Below, in pieces: positions 1-7,988 of a stretch of DNA of 64,000 bases; position 1 is the stretch's first letter; the number at the start of each line of letters is the position of its first letter. The notes under the pieces are model-generated. The model did no database searches and was not told where the DNA came from. It saw only the letters and a list, made by a program, of their open reading frames with translations. The translations under genes were made by a program, and so were the position numbers. The stretch comes from Calditrichia bacterium (GTDB lineage Bacteria; Calditrichota; Calditrichia; Calditrichales; J004). Where the stretch lies: contig JACKAO010000006.1 in the NCBI GenBank assembly GCA_020635035.1, forward strand, positions 62,001 through 126,000. The letters run 5' to 3'.

Positions 1-2
1 TT

Positions 3-599
3 GTTCTGGAAGGCGTTTTCGCGCACAATTTTGGATTTGACGGCGAGACAGTTTTTGTAGCGGCCGATGAAGGACTTTTTATTTCTGATGACAACGGGGC
101 AAACTGGTACACAGCACCTCCAATCGTTGACTATAAAAACGGGGAAGAGATTTTAAGTAATGAATACTATTCCGCTGCATCTCAAGCGGACAGCACGGGC
201 AACCGCTGGTGGCTGGGCAGCTCTGACGGATTGGCAACAACCAACGATCATGGAAACACATGGCAGGTTGTCCGTTCCTTTATATCAACCAGGGAGAGAA
301 GTAAGCCGCAAGTTTATGCCTATCCATCGCCATTTTCTCCTTCCCGCAGCGGCTATACCCGTTTTCAGTATGATATTAAATCAGACACACAGGTTGAAAT
401 AAAAATTTTCAATTTTGCTATGGAACAGGTTGTCACAATTAATGATAATGAAACGAATTTTGAAAATGGGTCTTATGACCGCAGTACCAAATGGGATGGT
501 TGTGATGCTGTTGGTAAGCCTGTTGCCAGCGGTGTTTATTTCTTCCGTGCAAAGATCGGAAAAAAAGTAAGCTGGGGTAAAGTGGTTGTGATAAATTAA
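3..599 (+). CDS. Secreted beta-propeller protein with T9SS-type C-terminal domain (5' truncated)
   Basis: The reading frame is open from base 3 to the stop at 597-599, so the start lies before the window. Two Asp-box (BNR-like) turns can be read, SDDNGANW near the start and TNDHGNTW about 55 residues later, as in sialidase or sortilin-like beta-propellers. The last 95 or so residues begin YAYPSPFSP and end GVYFFRAKIGKKVSWGKVVVIN-like, the pattern of FlgD-Ig-like/type A sorting domains that address proteins to type IX secretion in FCB bacteria. Two PorV/PorQ genes follow on the same strand, which fits export to the cell surface. An internal ATG at 231 would remove the propeller turns and is unlikely to be the real start. 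The substrate of the propeller is unknown. Confidence 0.75.
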   Translation, partial: VLEGVFAHNFGFDGETVFVAADEGLFISDDNGANWYTAPPIVDYKNGEEILSNEYYSAASQADSTGNRWWLGSSDGLATTNDHGNTWQVVRSFISTRERSKPQVYAYPSPFSPSRSGYTRFQYDIKSDTQVEIKIFNFAMEQVVTINDNETNFENGSYDRSTKWDGCDAVGKPVASGVYFFRAKIGKKVSWGKVVVIN

Positions 600-641
600 A
601 GTACTTTTTGAATCTCATAGTTAAAGAATATTCGGGGAAAT

Positions 642-1595
642 ATGAAAAAAACTATTTTAATGATACTGCTTCTGGGAACTGTGATTTTTGCAAATGAAAA
701 TGCCCGTTTTGCAGGGTCGTTTACACGTTTAGGATTAGGTGCACGTTCTATTGCCATGGGAAACACCGGTGTTGCTGCTCCCGCACGCGGCTATTCGTTT
801 TATTATAATCCGGCTCTCGCGGGTTTTAACAATCAGAAAATAATTTCAACCGGCTACAATTTTATGTCGCTTGACCGGCATATTTACTTTTTAACTTTCG
901 GGATGAAAGTCCCACCGGGCGCGGGATTATCACTTGGCTGGCTGCAAAGCGGTACCGGTGAACTGCGATCTTATAATTCAATTGGTGAAGATACCGGCGA
1001 GATAAATCATTCGGCAAATGCATTCTATGGCAGTTTCTCCCGGCAGTTTTCTGATAAGTTTTCCATCGGATTGACAATTAAGGTTTTAATGGAATTCATT
1101 AACGACGGAACAAGTGCTTTTGATTATGAATCAACCGGTGTTGGAGGGGACTTTGGGGTTTTTTACCAGGCAACGGATAAACTTGCGATTGGAGCTGTGT
1201 ACAAAGACATTGGCTCGCGTTTAAAAGCCAATACAGAAAAAATATTTGAACGCGGTGGAACGACAATTGACGATTTTCCGCGCCTTTTCAGAATAGGTGC
1301 CTTTTATAACACACCACTGGAATGGCTTAATGTTGCTTACGATTATGAACTGAGCAGCAGGGGGCAGCACGACAATCATATAGGTTTTGAAGCAATTCAT
1401 GGGCGCAATCTTGCACTGCGCATGGGTATAAATATTATGGACAGCGGTTCACCCCAGAGTTATACTCAAATGACTTTTGGTACAGGATTTGACTTTAAAT
1501 TATACAAATTTGTCACTCATTTGGATTATGCTTTTATATCATCGGTCATAGATGAAGGAAGCAGTCACCTGTTTTCGTGGGAGATTTATTTGTGA
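642..1595 (+). CDS. PorV/PorQ family outer-membrane protein
   Basis: The protein has 317 residues and opens with a signal peptide (MKKTILMILLLGTVIFA, cleavage near residue 17). The mature part starts with the family signature: a glycine-rich stretch with GLGARSIAMGNTGVA, then YNPALAG, followed by alternating beta strands expected of an outer-membrane barrel. PorV/LptO proteins in type IX secretion shuttle or anchor cargo at the outer membrane; PorQ-like relatives have less clear roles. It lies 42 bases after a probable T9SS cargo gene and before a second family member, probably in one transcript. The exact role (PorV, PorQ or a general UPF0164 porin-like protein) cannot be told from sequence. 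Confidence 0.75.
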   Translation: MKKTILMILLLGTVIFANENARFAGSFTRLGLGARSIAMGNTGVAAPARGYSFYYNPALAGFNNQKIISTGYNFMSLDRHIYFLTFGMKVPPGAGLSLGWLQSGTGELRSYNSIGEDTGEINHSANAFYGSFSRQFSDKFSIGLTIKVLMEFINDGTSAFDYESTGVGGDFGVFYQATDKLAIGAVYKDIGSRLKANTEKIFERGGTTIDDFPRLFRIGAFYNTPLEWLNVAYDYELSSRGQHDNHIGFEAIHGRNLALRMGINIMDSGSPQSYTQMTFGTGFDFKLYKFVTHLDYAFISSVIDEGSSHLFSWEIYL

Positions 1596-1656
1596 TCATT
1601 TTATAGTGTTTTATTAACTTTATTAAAAACAATCAACTTTATTGAATGAGAATCTG

Positions 1657-2553
1657 ATGTTGAAAAAACTAGTTATTTTAAGTCTTGTGCTTGTATTTAA
1701 TTCACTGCAGGCGCAGTCAAATACAGGCTTTGTTTTGCTCAAAATGGATGTGGATGCCCGCGCAGCCGCATTAGCGGGGGCTTACTCCGCGGTTCCAAAT
1801 GATGCATCAGCCGCCTTCTGGAATCCCGCGGGTCTTTCACTTGCAGAAAACACAACCATAAATGTAATGCATAACGATTGGTTATGGGATATATCGCACA
1901 GTTTCGCGGCAGTCCAGTTTATTCAGGGAGAACATAACCTGGCATTATCAGTAAATTATCTGCAAATCCCGGGGATCGCGATTCGCGGAACAACACCTAC
2001 TGACGAACCGGCAGGTACAAGCGAAGCATATAATTTAGCTTTGGCACTCAGTTATGCCCGGGAGTATGAAAAGGACTGGCATATTGGTATCAGTGTAAAA
2101 TATCTGTTCGAAAAATATTATTTTGTGTCTGCACCGGGCTGGGCATTAGACCTTGGACTAATCAGAAAAAATGTTTTTGAAAATCTCGATTGGGGGATAA
2201 CACTCCAGAACATTGGAAAAATGGCAGCTCTTGATAAGCAGGAAACTCCTTTACCGCTGATGATAAGGACAGGTATTGCTTACCAGATTCCTGAGTTGCT
2301 TGATAATAATTTACGCATTATTTCCGATCTGTTGTGGATCAAAGATGAAAAGATGTATGTAAAATTCGGTCTTGAATATGCGATAAGCGAATACCTGGTT
2401 ATTCGTTCCGGGTTGAAAAATGGAAATGAAAATCTGTTATTCACAGCCGGACTGGGAATCAATTACCAGAGTTTTCATCTGGACTATGCTTACGCACCGT
2501 TTGAATACGATTTGGGTTCATCAAACAGGATATCTGTTGGTTTAAGCTTCTAA
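1657..2553 (+). CDS. PorV/PorQ family outer-membrane protein, second copy
   Basis: About 298 residues. The ATG at 1657 gives a clean signal peptide (MLKKLVILSLVLVFNSLQA, then QSNTG); a TTG at 1642 in the same frame would add five residues and spoil the signal. The mature part has the family pattern: LLKMDVDARAAALAGAYSAV, then SAAFWNPAGLS, then repeated beta strands and a C-terminal strand ending in an aromatic residue (GLSF), as outer-membrane barrels often do. It is a paralogue of the gene just upstream (642-1595) rather than a duplicate, since the two differ widely after the N-terminal motif. Paired PorV-like genes next to a cargo protein suggest a surface-export role. Confidence 0.75.
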   Translation: MLKKLVILSLVLVFNSLQAQSNTGFVLLKMDVDARAAALAGAYSAVPNDASAAFWNPAGLSLAENTTINVMHNDWLWDISHSFAAVQFIQGEHNLALSVNYLQIPGIAIRGTTPTDEPAGTSEAYNLALALSYAREYEKDWHIGISVKYLFEKYYFVSAPGWALDLGLIRKNVFENLDWGITLQNIGKMAALDKQETPLPLMIRTGIAYQIPELLDNNLRIISDLLWIKDEKMYVKFGLEYAISEYLVIRSGLKNGNENLLFTAGLGINYQSFHLDYAYAPFEYDLGSSNRISVGLSF

Positions 2554-2637
2554 AAATATTAAATTTACCTGAAGAATTTTTAAAGAAATATATTAAGTAT
2601 CCCGAAAGTATTAAAAATTTTAATTCGTATTATTTTT

Positions 2638-3096
2638 ATGAGTATCGGCATGGACGTCAAGATTAAAGAAATTCAGGAATTTGTAATAAATAAAACGCGG
2701 GAAAAATGGCTCTCAGATCCCCTTATTAAGCGTTTCCTTGGTTATAAAAACGATTCTTCTGTGAATTCTGCGTCTGAATATCCTGCATTCTCCCTAAACT
2801 ATGAAATTTATCTTGGTAAAAAACTTATAGGTGATATAAAAGTTTTTGGCACTAAGAAGGACCTGAAAAAGAAAATGGCACAGATCCTTGTGGTTCTGGG
2901 TGAAGCTCGCGGAAAAGGACTGGGAAGCCAGGCCGTATCTTCATTGCTGGAAAAACTTAAAGATATGTACAAAACGGTCTACTGTAATGTAAATCGTTAT
3001 AACACCGCGAGTATAAAAATGCTCCGTAAAAACGGTTTTCTGATTAAGGATATCAAAGGCAGTGATGTTATTTTCTATAAACGTCTTTCGTTTTAA
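2638..3096 (+). CDS. GNAT family N-acetyltransferase
   Basis: 152 residues. The acetyl-CoA binding motif A of the GNAT fold is visible as RGKGLGSQAV around residue 98, followed by a helix, a strand with YCNVNRYNTASIKML, and the closing KNGF motif typical of the RimI/YhhY-like branch, where a side chain or amine is acetylated. The first 50 residues are less typical of the fold and could bind the substrate. No operon partner is evident: the gene lies alone between the PorV genes and tRNA-Gln. The substrate cannot be predicted. Confidence 0.7.
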   Translation: MSIGMDVKIKEIQEFVINKTREKWLSDPLIKRFLGYKNDSSVNSASEYPAFSLNYEIYLGKKLIGDIKVFGTKKDLKKKMAQILVVLGEARGKGLGSQAVSSLLEKLKDMYKTVYCNVNRYNTASIKMLRKNGFLIKDIKGSDVIFYKRLSF

Positions 3097-3138
3097 GCAC
3101 CGCCGTCGATGTTTTTAAAAACAATACAATCTACAATA

Positions 3139-3167
3139 TTGACATATTTTATCGGTGTCTGTATATT
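3139..3167 (+). promoter_or_regulatory. Sigma-70 type promoter of tRNA-Gln
   Basis: A perfect -35 TTGACA (3139-3144), a 17-base spacer and -10 TATATT (3162-3167) lie 25 bases before the tRNA. This is the classic primary sigma promoter layout. Confidence 0.8.
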
Positions 3168-3192
3168 ACCGGACTAATTTTGAAAATTTAGT

Positions 3193-3264
3193 TGGGGTGT
3201 AGCCAAGTGGTAAGGCAGCGGGTTTTGGTCCCGCCATTCCTAGGTTCGAGTCCTAGCACCCCAG
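3193..3264 (+). tRNA. tRNA-Gln (anticodon TTG)
   Basis: A 72-base cloverleaf. The acceptor arms TGGGGTG and CACCCCA pair fully, with the U1-A72 pair typical of tRNA-Gln; the T-arm carries GGTTCGAGTCC, and the anticodon loop TTTTGGT reads TTG (Gln CAA/CAG). The 3' CCA is not encoded. It has its own promoter and terminator. A gatC gene elsewhere in the window suggests that charging may go through Glu-tRNA-Gln amidation, which is inference. Confidence 0.95.
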
Positions 3265-3271
3265 CTGTTAT

Positions 3272-3298
3272 AAATGCAAGCTTTGCTTGCATTTTTTT
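3272..3298 (+). terminator. Rho-independent terminator after tRNA-Gln
   Basis: A perfect 10-bp stem AAATGCAAGC / GCTTGCATTT with a TTT loop runs into a T run. It lies between the tRNA and the L25 gene. Confidence 0.8.
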
Positions 3299-3327
3299 GT
3301 AAAAAATTTTGAACAAGGAGCTGTGAA

Positions 3328-3957
3328 ATGTCGCAAGTCGTACTCTCTGCACAAAAAAGAGAAGATACCGGTAAAGCCTTTGCACGTCGTTCCCGCCGGG
3401 AAGGTCATGTTCCGGGGATTATGTATGGTGCTGAAAATGAAGCCACACCTATTATTGTTAATTCCATGGAATTAAATCGTCTGCTTCGCAAGCAGCATGC
3501 AATTATAACAGTAAATGTGGATGGCGAAGAAAAACAAGCCGTAATAAGAGAGTTACAATATCATCCGGTATCAGGAAATGTTTTACATATCGATTTTATG
3601 CGTGTTTCTGCCGGTCATGCTATCAAAGTAACTGTTCCTATTCATATTGTTGGTGAAGCAAAAGGTGCTAAATCCGGTGGTATTTTTTCATCACAGAAAA
3701 CAGAACTGGAAATTGAAGTTCTTCCACGATTCATGCCGGACAATATCTCTATTGATATCAGCCATCTTGAAATTGGAGATTCAATCCGGGTGAAAGACGT
3801 TCCGGCTGAAAACATTACTTTCCTGGATGATGAAGACGATCTTATTTGTCAGGTAGTTATGCCGCGTGCAGAAACTGAAGAGGAAGAAGATCTGCTTGAT
3901 GAAGAAGCTGAAAAAGAACCTGAAGTAATTACTTCCCGCTCAGACGACGAGGAATAA
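3328..3957 (+). CDS. rplY: 50S ribosomal protein L25 (Ctc form)
   Basis: 209 residues, the long form of L25 (general stress protein Ctc) with two domains. It binds 5S rRNA in the large ribosomal subunit. The N-terminal domain shows the family pattern in RREGHVPGIMYG near residue 25; the C-terminal domain (about residues 95-185) has GGIFSSQKTELEIEVLPRFM-like TL5 sequence, and the tail is very acidic (EEEEDLLDEEAEKEPE). An AAGGAG ribosome-binding site lies 9 bases before the ATG. Peptidyl-tRNA hydrolase follows 17 bases later, a very common pairing in bacteria. Confidence 0.93.
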   Translation: MSQVVLSAQKREDTGKAFARRSRREGHVPGIMYGAENEATPIIVNSMELNRLLRKQHAIITVNVDGEEKQAVIRELQYHPVSGNVLHIDFMRVSAGHAIKVTVPIHIVGEAKGAKSGGIFSSQKTELEIEVLPRFMPDNISIDISHLEIGDSIRVKDVPAENITFLDDEDDLICQVVMPRAETEEEEDLLDEEAEKEPEVITSRSDDEE

Positions 3958-3974
3958 TATAAGATTGCAGTCTT

Positions 3975-4550
3975 GTGTTCTGTATTGTTGGTCTTGGAAA
4001 TCCCGGCAGGAAATATATCCTGACAAGGCACAATGCCGGTTTTCTGGTATTAGATAATATTGCAGATGCTTTAAATATCCCCTTTAGCCCAGGCAAAGGG
4101 GATTATTATTTTCTGGAAACAGAGTTGGAAGGAAAATCAGCAATCCTTATTAAGCCAAGTACATATATGAATAATAGTGGCTTAATTTTTCAGCAATTGG
4201 AAAATAATTTCAATTTTAAAACGGATAAATTGTTGGTTGTATATGATGATTTTCACTTACCTTTTGGAACAATTCGTTTTCGTTCAAAAGGGTCAGATGC
4301 AGGTCACAACGGAATTAAATCAATCATTTATCATCTGCAAAGCGATCATTTCTCGCGTTTAAGGATTGGCATCGGCAGTGATTTTGTTGTTTCGATCGAT
4401 CATGTTTTATCTCCTTTCAATTCTTCAGAAATGACAAATTTGCAAGACATACTTGATGAAGCTTTTTCAGGAATAAAAACCTGGATGAAAAACGGAATAC
4501 ATACAGCTATGAATAATCATAATCGCAATGTTTTAGATAGAACGAGGTAA
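3975..4550 (+). CDS. pth: Peptidyl-tRNA hydrolase
   Basis: 191 residues, the usual length. It releases tRNA from peptidyl-tRNA that drops off the ribosome. The family motifs are present in order: GLGNPG with the substrate-binding Asn near residue 8, the catalytic His in TRHNAGF (about residue 18), YMNNSG (about 66), the Asp of VVYDDFHLP (about 91) and GHNGIKS (about 113). The start is GTG at 3975, because an in-frame stop lies at 3960 and no ATG comes before the motif. It follows L25 by 17 bases with no clear Shine-Dalgarno, so coupled translation is likely. Confidence 0.95.
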   Translation: MFCIVGLGNPGRKYILTRHNAGFLVLDNIADALNIPFSPGKGDYYFLETELEGKSAILIKPSTYMNNSGLIFQQLENNFNFKTDKLLVVYDDFHLPFGTIRFRSKGSDAGHNGIKSIIYHLQSDHFSRLRIGIGSDFVVSIDHVLSPFNSSEMTNLQDILDEAFSGIKTWMKNGIHTAMNNHNRNVLDRTR

Positions 4551-4554
4551 TTCA

Positions 4555-6729
4555 ATGGAAATGAATGTAGTCTTTGCCGTTGTCAGCGCAATACTGGCGT
4601 TGCTTTTTGCTTTTTTCCGTTCATCTCAGATCAAAAAGAAAGATGCCGGAACAGATGATATGAAAAAAATTTCCAGTCATATCCGTGAAGGTGCCATGGC
4701 TTTTTTGAAAGCTGAGTACAGGGTTCTGGCAATTTTTGTTGTTGTTGTTGCAGTGTTATTGGGTGTTTCTGCAGACCCGGTTAATTCATCTGCTTTAGTT
4801 GCATTGTCGTTTATAACAGGGGCTTTATGCTCAGGCTTAGCCGGTTTCTTTGGGATGCGCGTTGCTACAAGTGCCAATGTACGCACAACTAATGCTGCAC
4901 GCACAGGTTTAGGACAAGCGCTTGAAGTTGCTTTTGCCGGTGGTTCTGTTATGGGTTTGGTTGTTGTTGGGTTAGGTGTTTTAGGGCTGGGGAGCCTTTT
5001 TCTGTTTTATGAAAGTTTTTTTGGTGCAGACAATATGGAGCAAATCCTGACAGTTCTGACAGGATTTTCATTTGGTGCTTCTTCTATTGCGTTGTTTGCC
5101 CGTGTAGGCGGCGGTATTTACACAAAAGCTGCTGATGTCGGCGCTGACCTTGTTGGAAAAGTTGAAGCCGGAATACCTGAAGATCATCCTTTAAATCCTG
5201 CAACAATTGCTGATAATGTTGGTGACAACGTAGGTGATGTTGCCGGAATGGGTGCTGACCTTTTTGAATCCTATGTTGGATCTATTATTGGAACAATGGT
5301 TCTTGGGGCAGCATTTATGAGTATCCCTGCTTTTCAACAGGCTGGAAATTTAAATGCAATACTTTTACCGCTTGTTCTTGCCGGAACGGGTATTTTAACA
5401 TCAATTCTGGGAACTTTTTTTGTAAGAGTGAAAGAAGGCGGTAATCCACAGAAAGCACTCAATATCGGAGAATTTGGATCATCCATAGTGATGGTGATTG
5501 CATCTTATTTTATCATTGACAAGATGCTGCCGGCGAATTGGACTTTTAATGATATTACTTATTCATCTACTGGTGTGTTTTATGCAACCTTGTTTGGCTT
5601 GGCTGCAGGATTAATAATTGGTATGGTCACCGAGTATTATACAGGAACCGGTAAGAAACCAGTCAGGGAAATTGCTGAACAATCCGTAACAGGATCTGCA
5701 ACAAATATTATAGCCGGTCTTGGTGTTGGTATGGTTTCCACAGCAATACCAATTATTGTGATTGCCGTTTCAATTATCGCAGCTTATGAATTTGCCGGAT
5801 TGTATGGAATTGCAATTGCTGCTGTTGGAATGCTCTCAAATACGGGTATTCAGCTTGCTGTAGATGCTTATGGTCCAATTTCGGATAACGCCGGTGGTAT
5901 TGCAGAAATGTCTGAATTGCCTTCAGAAGTCCGTAAAAGAACGGATAAACTGGATGCTGTTGGTAACACAACCGCAGCAATTGGAAAAGGGTTTGCCATT
6001 GGATCAGCTGCTCTGACAGCATTAGCATTGTTCGCTGCATTTATCACTGCTTACAACCATTCACATAAAGGTAATATTTTAGATTCCATCAATATTACAG
6101 ATCCAAAAGTGATGGCTGCACTTTTTGTAGGCGCAATGATGCCTTTCCTGTTTTCTTCATTTGCTATGAAAGCAGTTGGCCGCGCGGCCATGTCGATGAT
6201 TCAGGAAGTTCGGAGACAATTTTCAACAATTCCGGAACTGAAAGCGGCTCTCTCGATGATGCAGAAAAATAATGGTGTGGATTTTGAAAAGTGGTCTTCC
6301 GACGATCAGAAAACTTTTGAAAATGCGCATGGGAAAGCTGAATACGGAAAATGCGTGGAAATCTCAACAGCTGCGTCTATTAAAGAAATGGTAATTCCCG
6401 GTTTGCTGGCTGTTATTGTTCCTGTACTTTTCGGATTTATTGGTGGCGCTTCCATGCTCGGTGGTCTGTTGGCAGGTGTAACAGCGTCTGGTGTATTAAT
6501 GGCTTTGTTCCAGTCAAATGCAGGTGGAGCTTGGGATAATGCTAAAAAAATGATTGAAGAAGGAATCACCATCGATAATCAAAAATACGGCAAAGGATCT
6601 GATCCGCATAAAGCTGCAGTCGTTGGTGATACAGTTGGTGATCCGTTTAAAGATACAGCCGGTCCGTCGCTTAATATTTTGATAAAATTAATGTCGGTTG
6701 TTGCTTTGGTTATTGCTCCGTTGATATAA
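4555..6729 (+). CDS. hppA: Membrane-bound pyrophosphatase, K+-dependent type
   Basis: 724 residues with about 15-16 membrane segments. The enzyme hydrolyses pyrophosphate and pumps H+ or Na+ across the inner membrane. The pyrophosphate/Mg motifs are complete: DVGADLVGKVE, then NPATIADNVGDNVGD, the SDNAGGIAEM stretch and the C-terminal GDTVGDPFKDTAGPSLN. In the motif GNTTAAIGKGFAIG the residue after GNTTA is Ala; K+-independent enzymes carry Lys there, so this is the K+-dependent type, known to include both Na+ and H+ pumps. It starts 4 bases after pth with a GAGG site. Pyrophosphate from biosynthesis, such as aminoacylation and CTP-linked steps, would feed it. Confidence 0.95.
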   Translation: MEMNVVFAVVSAILALLFAFFRSSQIKKKDAGTDDMKKISSHIREGAMAFLKAEYRVLAIFVVVVAVLLGVSADPVNSSALVALSFITGALCSGLAGFFGMRVATSANVRTTNAARTGLGQALEVAFAGGSVMGLVVVGLGVLGLGSLFLFYESFFGADNMEQILTVLTGFSFGASSIALFARVGGGIYTKAADVGADLVGKVEAGIPEDHPLNPATIADNVGDNVGDVAGMGADLFESYVGSIIGTMVLGAAFMSIPAFQQAGNLNAILLPLVLAGTGILTSILGTFFVRVKEGGNPQKALNIGEFGSSIVMVIASYFIIDKMLPANWTFNDITYSSTGVFYATLFGLAAGLIIGMVTEYYTGTGKKPVREIAEQSVTGSATNIIAGLGVGMVSTAIPIIVIAVSIIAAYEFAGLYGIAIAAVGMLSNTGIQLAVDAYGPISDNAGGIAEMSELPSEVRKRTDKLDAVGNTTAAIGKGFAIGSAALTALALFAAFITAYNHSHKGNILDSINITDPKVMAALFVGAMMPFLFSSFAMKAVGRAAMSMIQEVRRQFSTIPELKAALSMMQKNNGVDFEKWSSDDQKTFENAHGKAEYGKCVEISTAASIKEMVIPGLLAVIVPVLFGFIGGASMLGGLLAGVTASGVLMALFQSNAGGAWDNAKKMIEEGITIDNQKYGKGSDPHKAAVVGDTVGDPFKDTAGPSLNILIKLMSVVALVIAPLI

Positions 6730-6767
6730 AAAAGAATATTGAAAACTTTGTTAATTAACTAAATCCT

Positions 6768-6793
6768 GTTCTGTCTGTCAGCCCGGGCAGAAC
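6768..6793 (+). promoter_or_regulatory. Candidate S6:S18 leader hairpin before rpsF
   Basis: GTTCTG (6768-6773) pairs with CAGAAC (6788-6793) around a loop holding CCCGGG, 21 bases before the rpsF ATG. Known S6:S18-binding leaders in many bacteria have a stem with a conserved CCG in a bulge or loop. The fit here is by position and the CCG only; a full covariance match was not tested. Confidence 0.4.
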
Positions 6794-6814
6794 CAAATGT
6801 CCAAAGGAGGAAAC

Positions 6815-7240
6815 ATGGCTATCTACGAAACAGTAGTTATACTGGATAGTTTACTGCCGCCGAAAGAAATCGATGATTTTGTTGAACGCTGCTCATCGGT
6901 TATTGCTGAACATGGCGGTAAAGTCAGAACCATTGAAAAATGGGGAAAAAGACGCCTTGCCTATGAAATCCAGAAGAAACAATATGGATTTTATTTTTCT
7001 GTAGAATTTGAAGGCGAAGGTGAAATTCCTGCAATTTTGCAGAGTGAATACAATTTTAATGATAATGTTTTGCGCTATCTGACATATCGTTATGATAAAC
7101 ATAAATTGCAGTCAATGTCTTCACAGAAGCCATCTGCTAAACCGGTTGAAGTAAGAAGCTCTGCACCGGCAGAGGCAGAACCTGTGAAAAAAGTTGAAAA
7201 AGCTTCAGAAGTTGATGAAAAAAACGAAGAGGAGGCCTAA
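6815..7240 (+). CDS. rpsF: 30S ribosomal protein S6
   Basis: 141 residues, longer than most S6 because of a charged, Ala/Glu-rich tail after residue 100. S6 binds S18 in the platform of the small subunit. The core has MAIYETVVILDS at the N-terminus, then KWGKRRLAYEIQKKQYGFY and RYLTYRYDKH. The ATG at 6815 is chosen because a strong AAAGGAGG lies just before it; an in-frame ATG at 6797 would place that site inside the gene. It heads the operon rpsF-rpsR-rplI; the ssb gene often found between S6 and S18 is absent. Confidence 0.95.
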   Translation: MAIYETVVILDSLLPPKEIDDFVERCSSVIAEHGGKVRTIEKWGKRRLAYEIQKKQYGFYFSVEFEGEGEIPAILQSEYNFNDNVLRYLTYRYDKHKLQSMSSQKPSAKPVEVRSSAPAEAEPVKKVEKASEVDEKNEEEA

Positions 7241-7468
7241 ATGTATAAGCAAAAAAGACGCAGAAATTGCCCCTTTGCCCAGGCAGGGATCGTTTATATC
7301 GACTTTAAAGACGAAAAATTATTAAAAAAGTATCTCACTGAACAAGGCAAAATAATACCACGGCATACTTCCGGCGCATCTGCTAAAATGCAGAGACAGC
7401 TGGCGCGTGCTGTAAAACGTGCACGTCACCTGGCATTATTACCTTATTCAGCTGACTTTACCCGTTAA
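7241..7468 (+). CDS. rpsR: 30S ribosomal protein S18
   Basis: 75 residues, typical for S18. It has the basic start with RRRNCPFA and the core IDFKDEKLLKKYLTEQGKI followed by the conserved PRHTSGASAKMQRQLARAVK-type helix that binds 16S rRNA. Its ATG comes directly after the rpsF stop, with the ribosome-binding site GAGGAGG inside the end of rpsF, so the two partner proteins are translationally coupled. Confidence 0.97.
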   Translation: MYKQKRRRNCPFAQAGIVYIDFKDEKLLKKYLTEQGKIIPRHTSGASAKMQRQLARAVKRARHLALLPYSADFTR

Positions 7469-7491
7469 TCTTTAAACAAAAGGAAAAGAGC

Positions 7492-7935
7492 ATGAAAGTT
7501 TTATTGCGCGAAGATTATAAAGGTTTGGGTGAAGCTGGAGCTGTTGTAAAAGTAAAAGATGGTTTTGCCCGAAACTTTTTGATTCCACAGGGAATTGCTT
7601 ATATCGCTACAGATCAGAACCAAAAGCGATATGAAAATGATTTGAAACAACAAAGCTGGCGCACAGAACGTGATAAACATAAAGCGGAAGAGCTGGCCAA
7701 AACACTGGAAAATGTTTCTTGTACAATTTCAGTTCAGGTTGGTGAAGAAGATAAGCTTTTTGGTTCTGTAACTGCTCAGAATATTGCCGACAATTTAGCT
7801 GAACAAGGCTATAAAATTGATCGTCGTAAAATTCAGCTTGATGAACCCATTAAATCACTTGGCATTTACTCTGTAGGAATTAAATTACACCAGGATGTTG
7901 ACGCTTCAGTCAAAGTCTGGGTTGTTAAAGAGTAG
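7492..7935 (+). CDS. rplI: 50S ribosomal protein L9
   Basis: 147 residues, the usual length. The N-terminal 23S rRNA-binding domain reads MKVLLREDYKGLGEAG, then VKDGFARNFLIPQGIA; a long linking helix (about residues 42-75) and the C-terminal domain with LFGSVTAQNIAD and RRKIQLDEPIKSLG follow. It is the last gene of the S6-S18-L9 operon and is followed by a strong terminator. Confidence 0.97.
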   Translation: MKVLLREDYKGLGEAGAVVKVKDGFARNFLIPQGIAYIATDQNQKRYENDLKQQSWRTERDKHKAEELAKTLENVSCTISVQVGEEDKLFGSVTAQNIADNLAEQGYKIDRRKIQLDEPIKSLGIYSVGIKLHQDVDASVKVWVVKE

Positions 7936-7947
7936 AACAAATATAAG

Positions 7948-7985
7948 CCGATTCCATTTTAGGGCTGATGGAATCGGTTTTTTTT
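7948..7985 (+). terminator. Rho-independent terminator after rplI
   Basis: A perfect 10-bp stem CCGATTCCAT / ATGGAATCGG with a 10-base loop is followed by eight Ts. It ends the ribosomal operon and rules out the ATG at 7968, inside the stem, as the start of priA. Confidence 0.9.
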
Positions 7986-7988
7986 AAT

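Noticed and set aside
7968..7988. Upstream ATG extending the PriA frame
   Set aside because: It lies in the terminator stem of the L9 operon and precedes the family's usual N-terminus; ATG 7989 is used.
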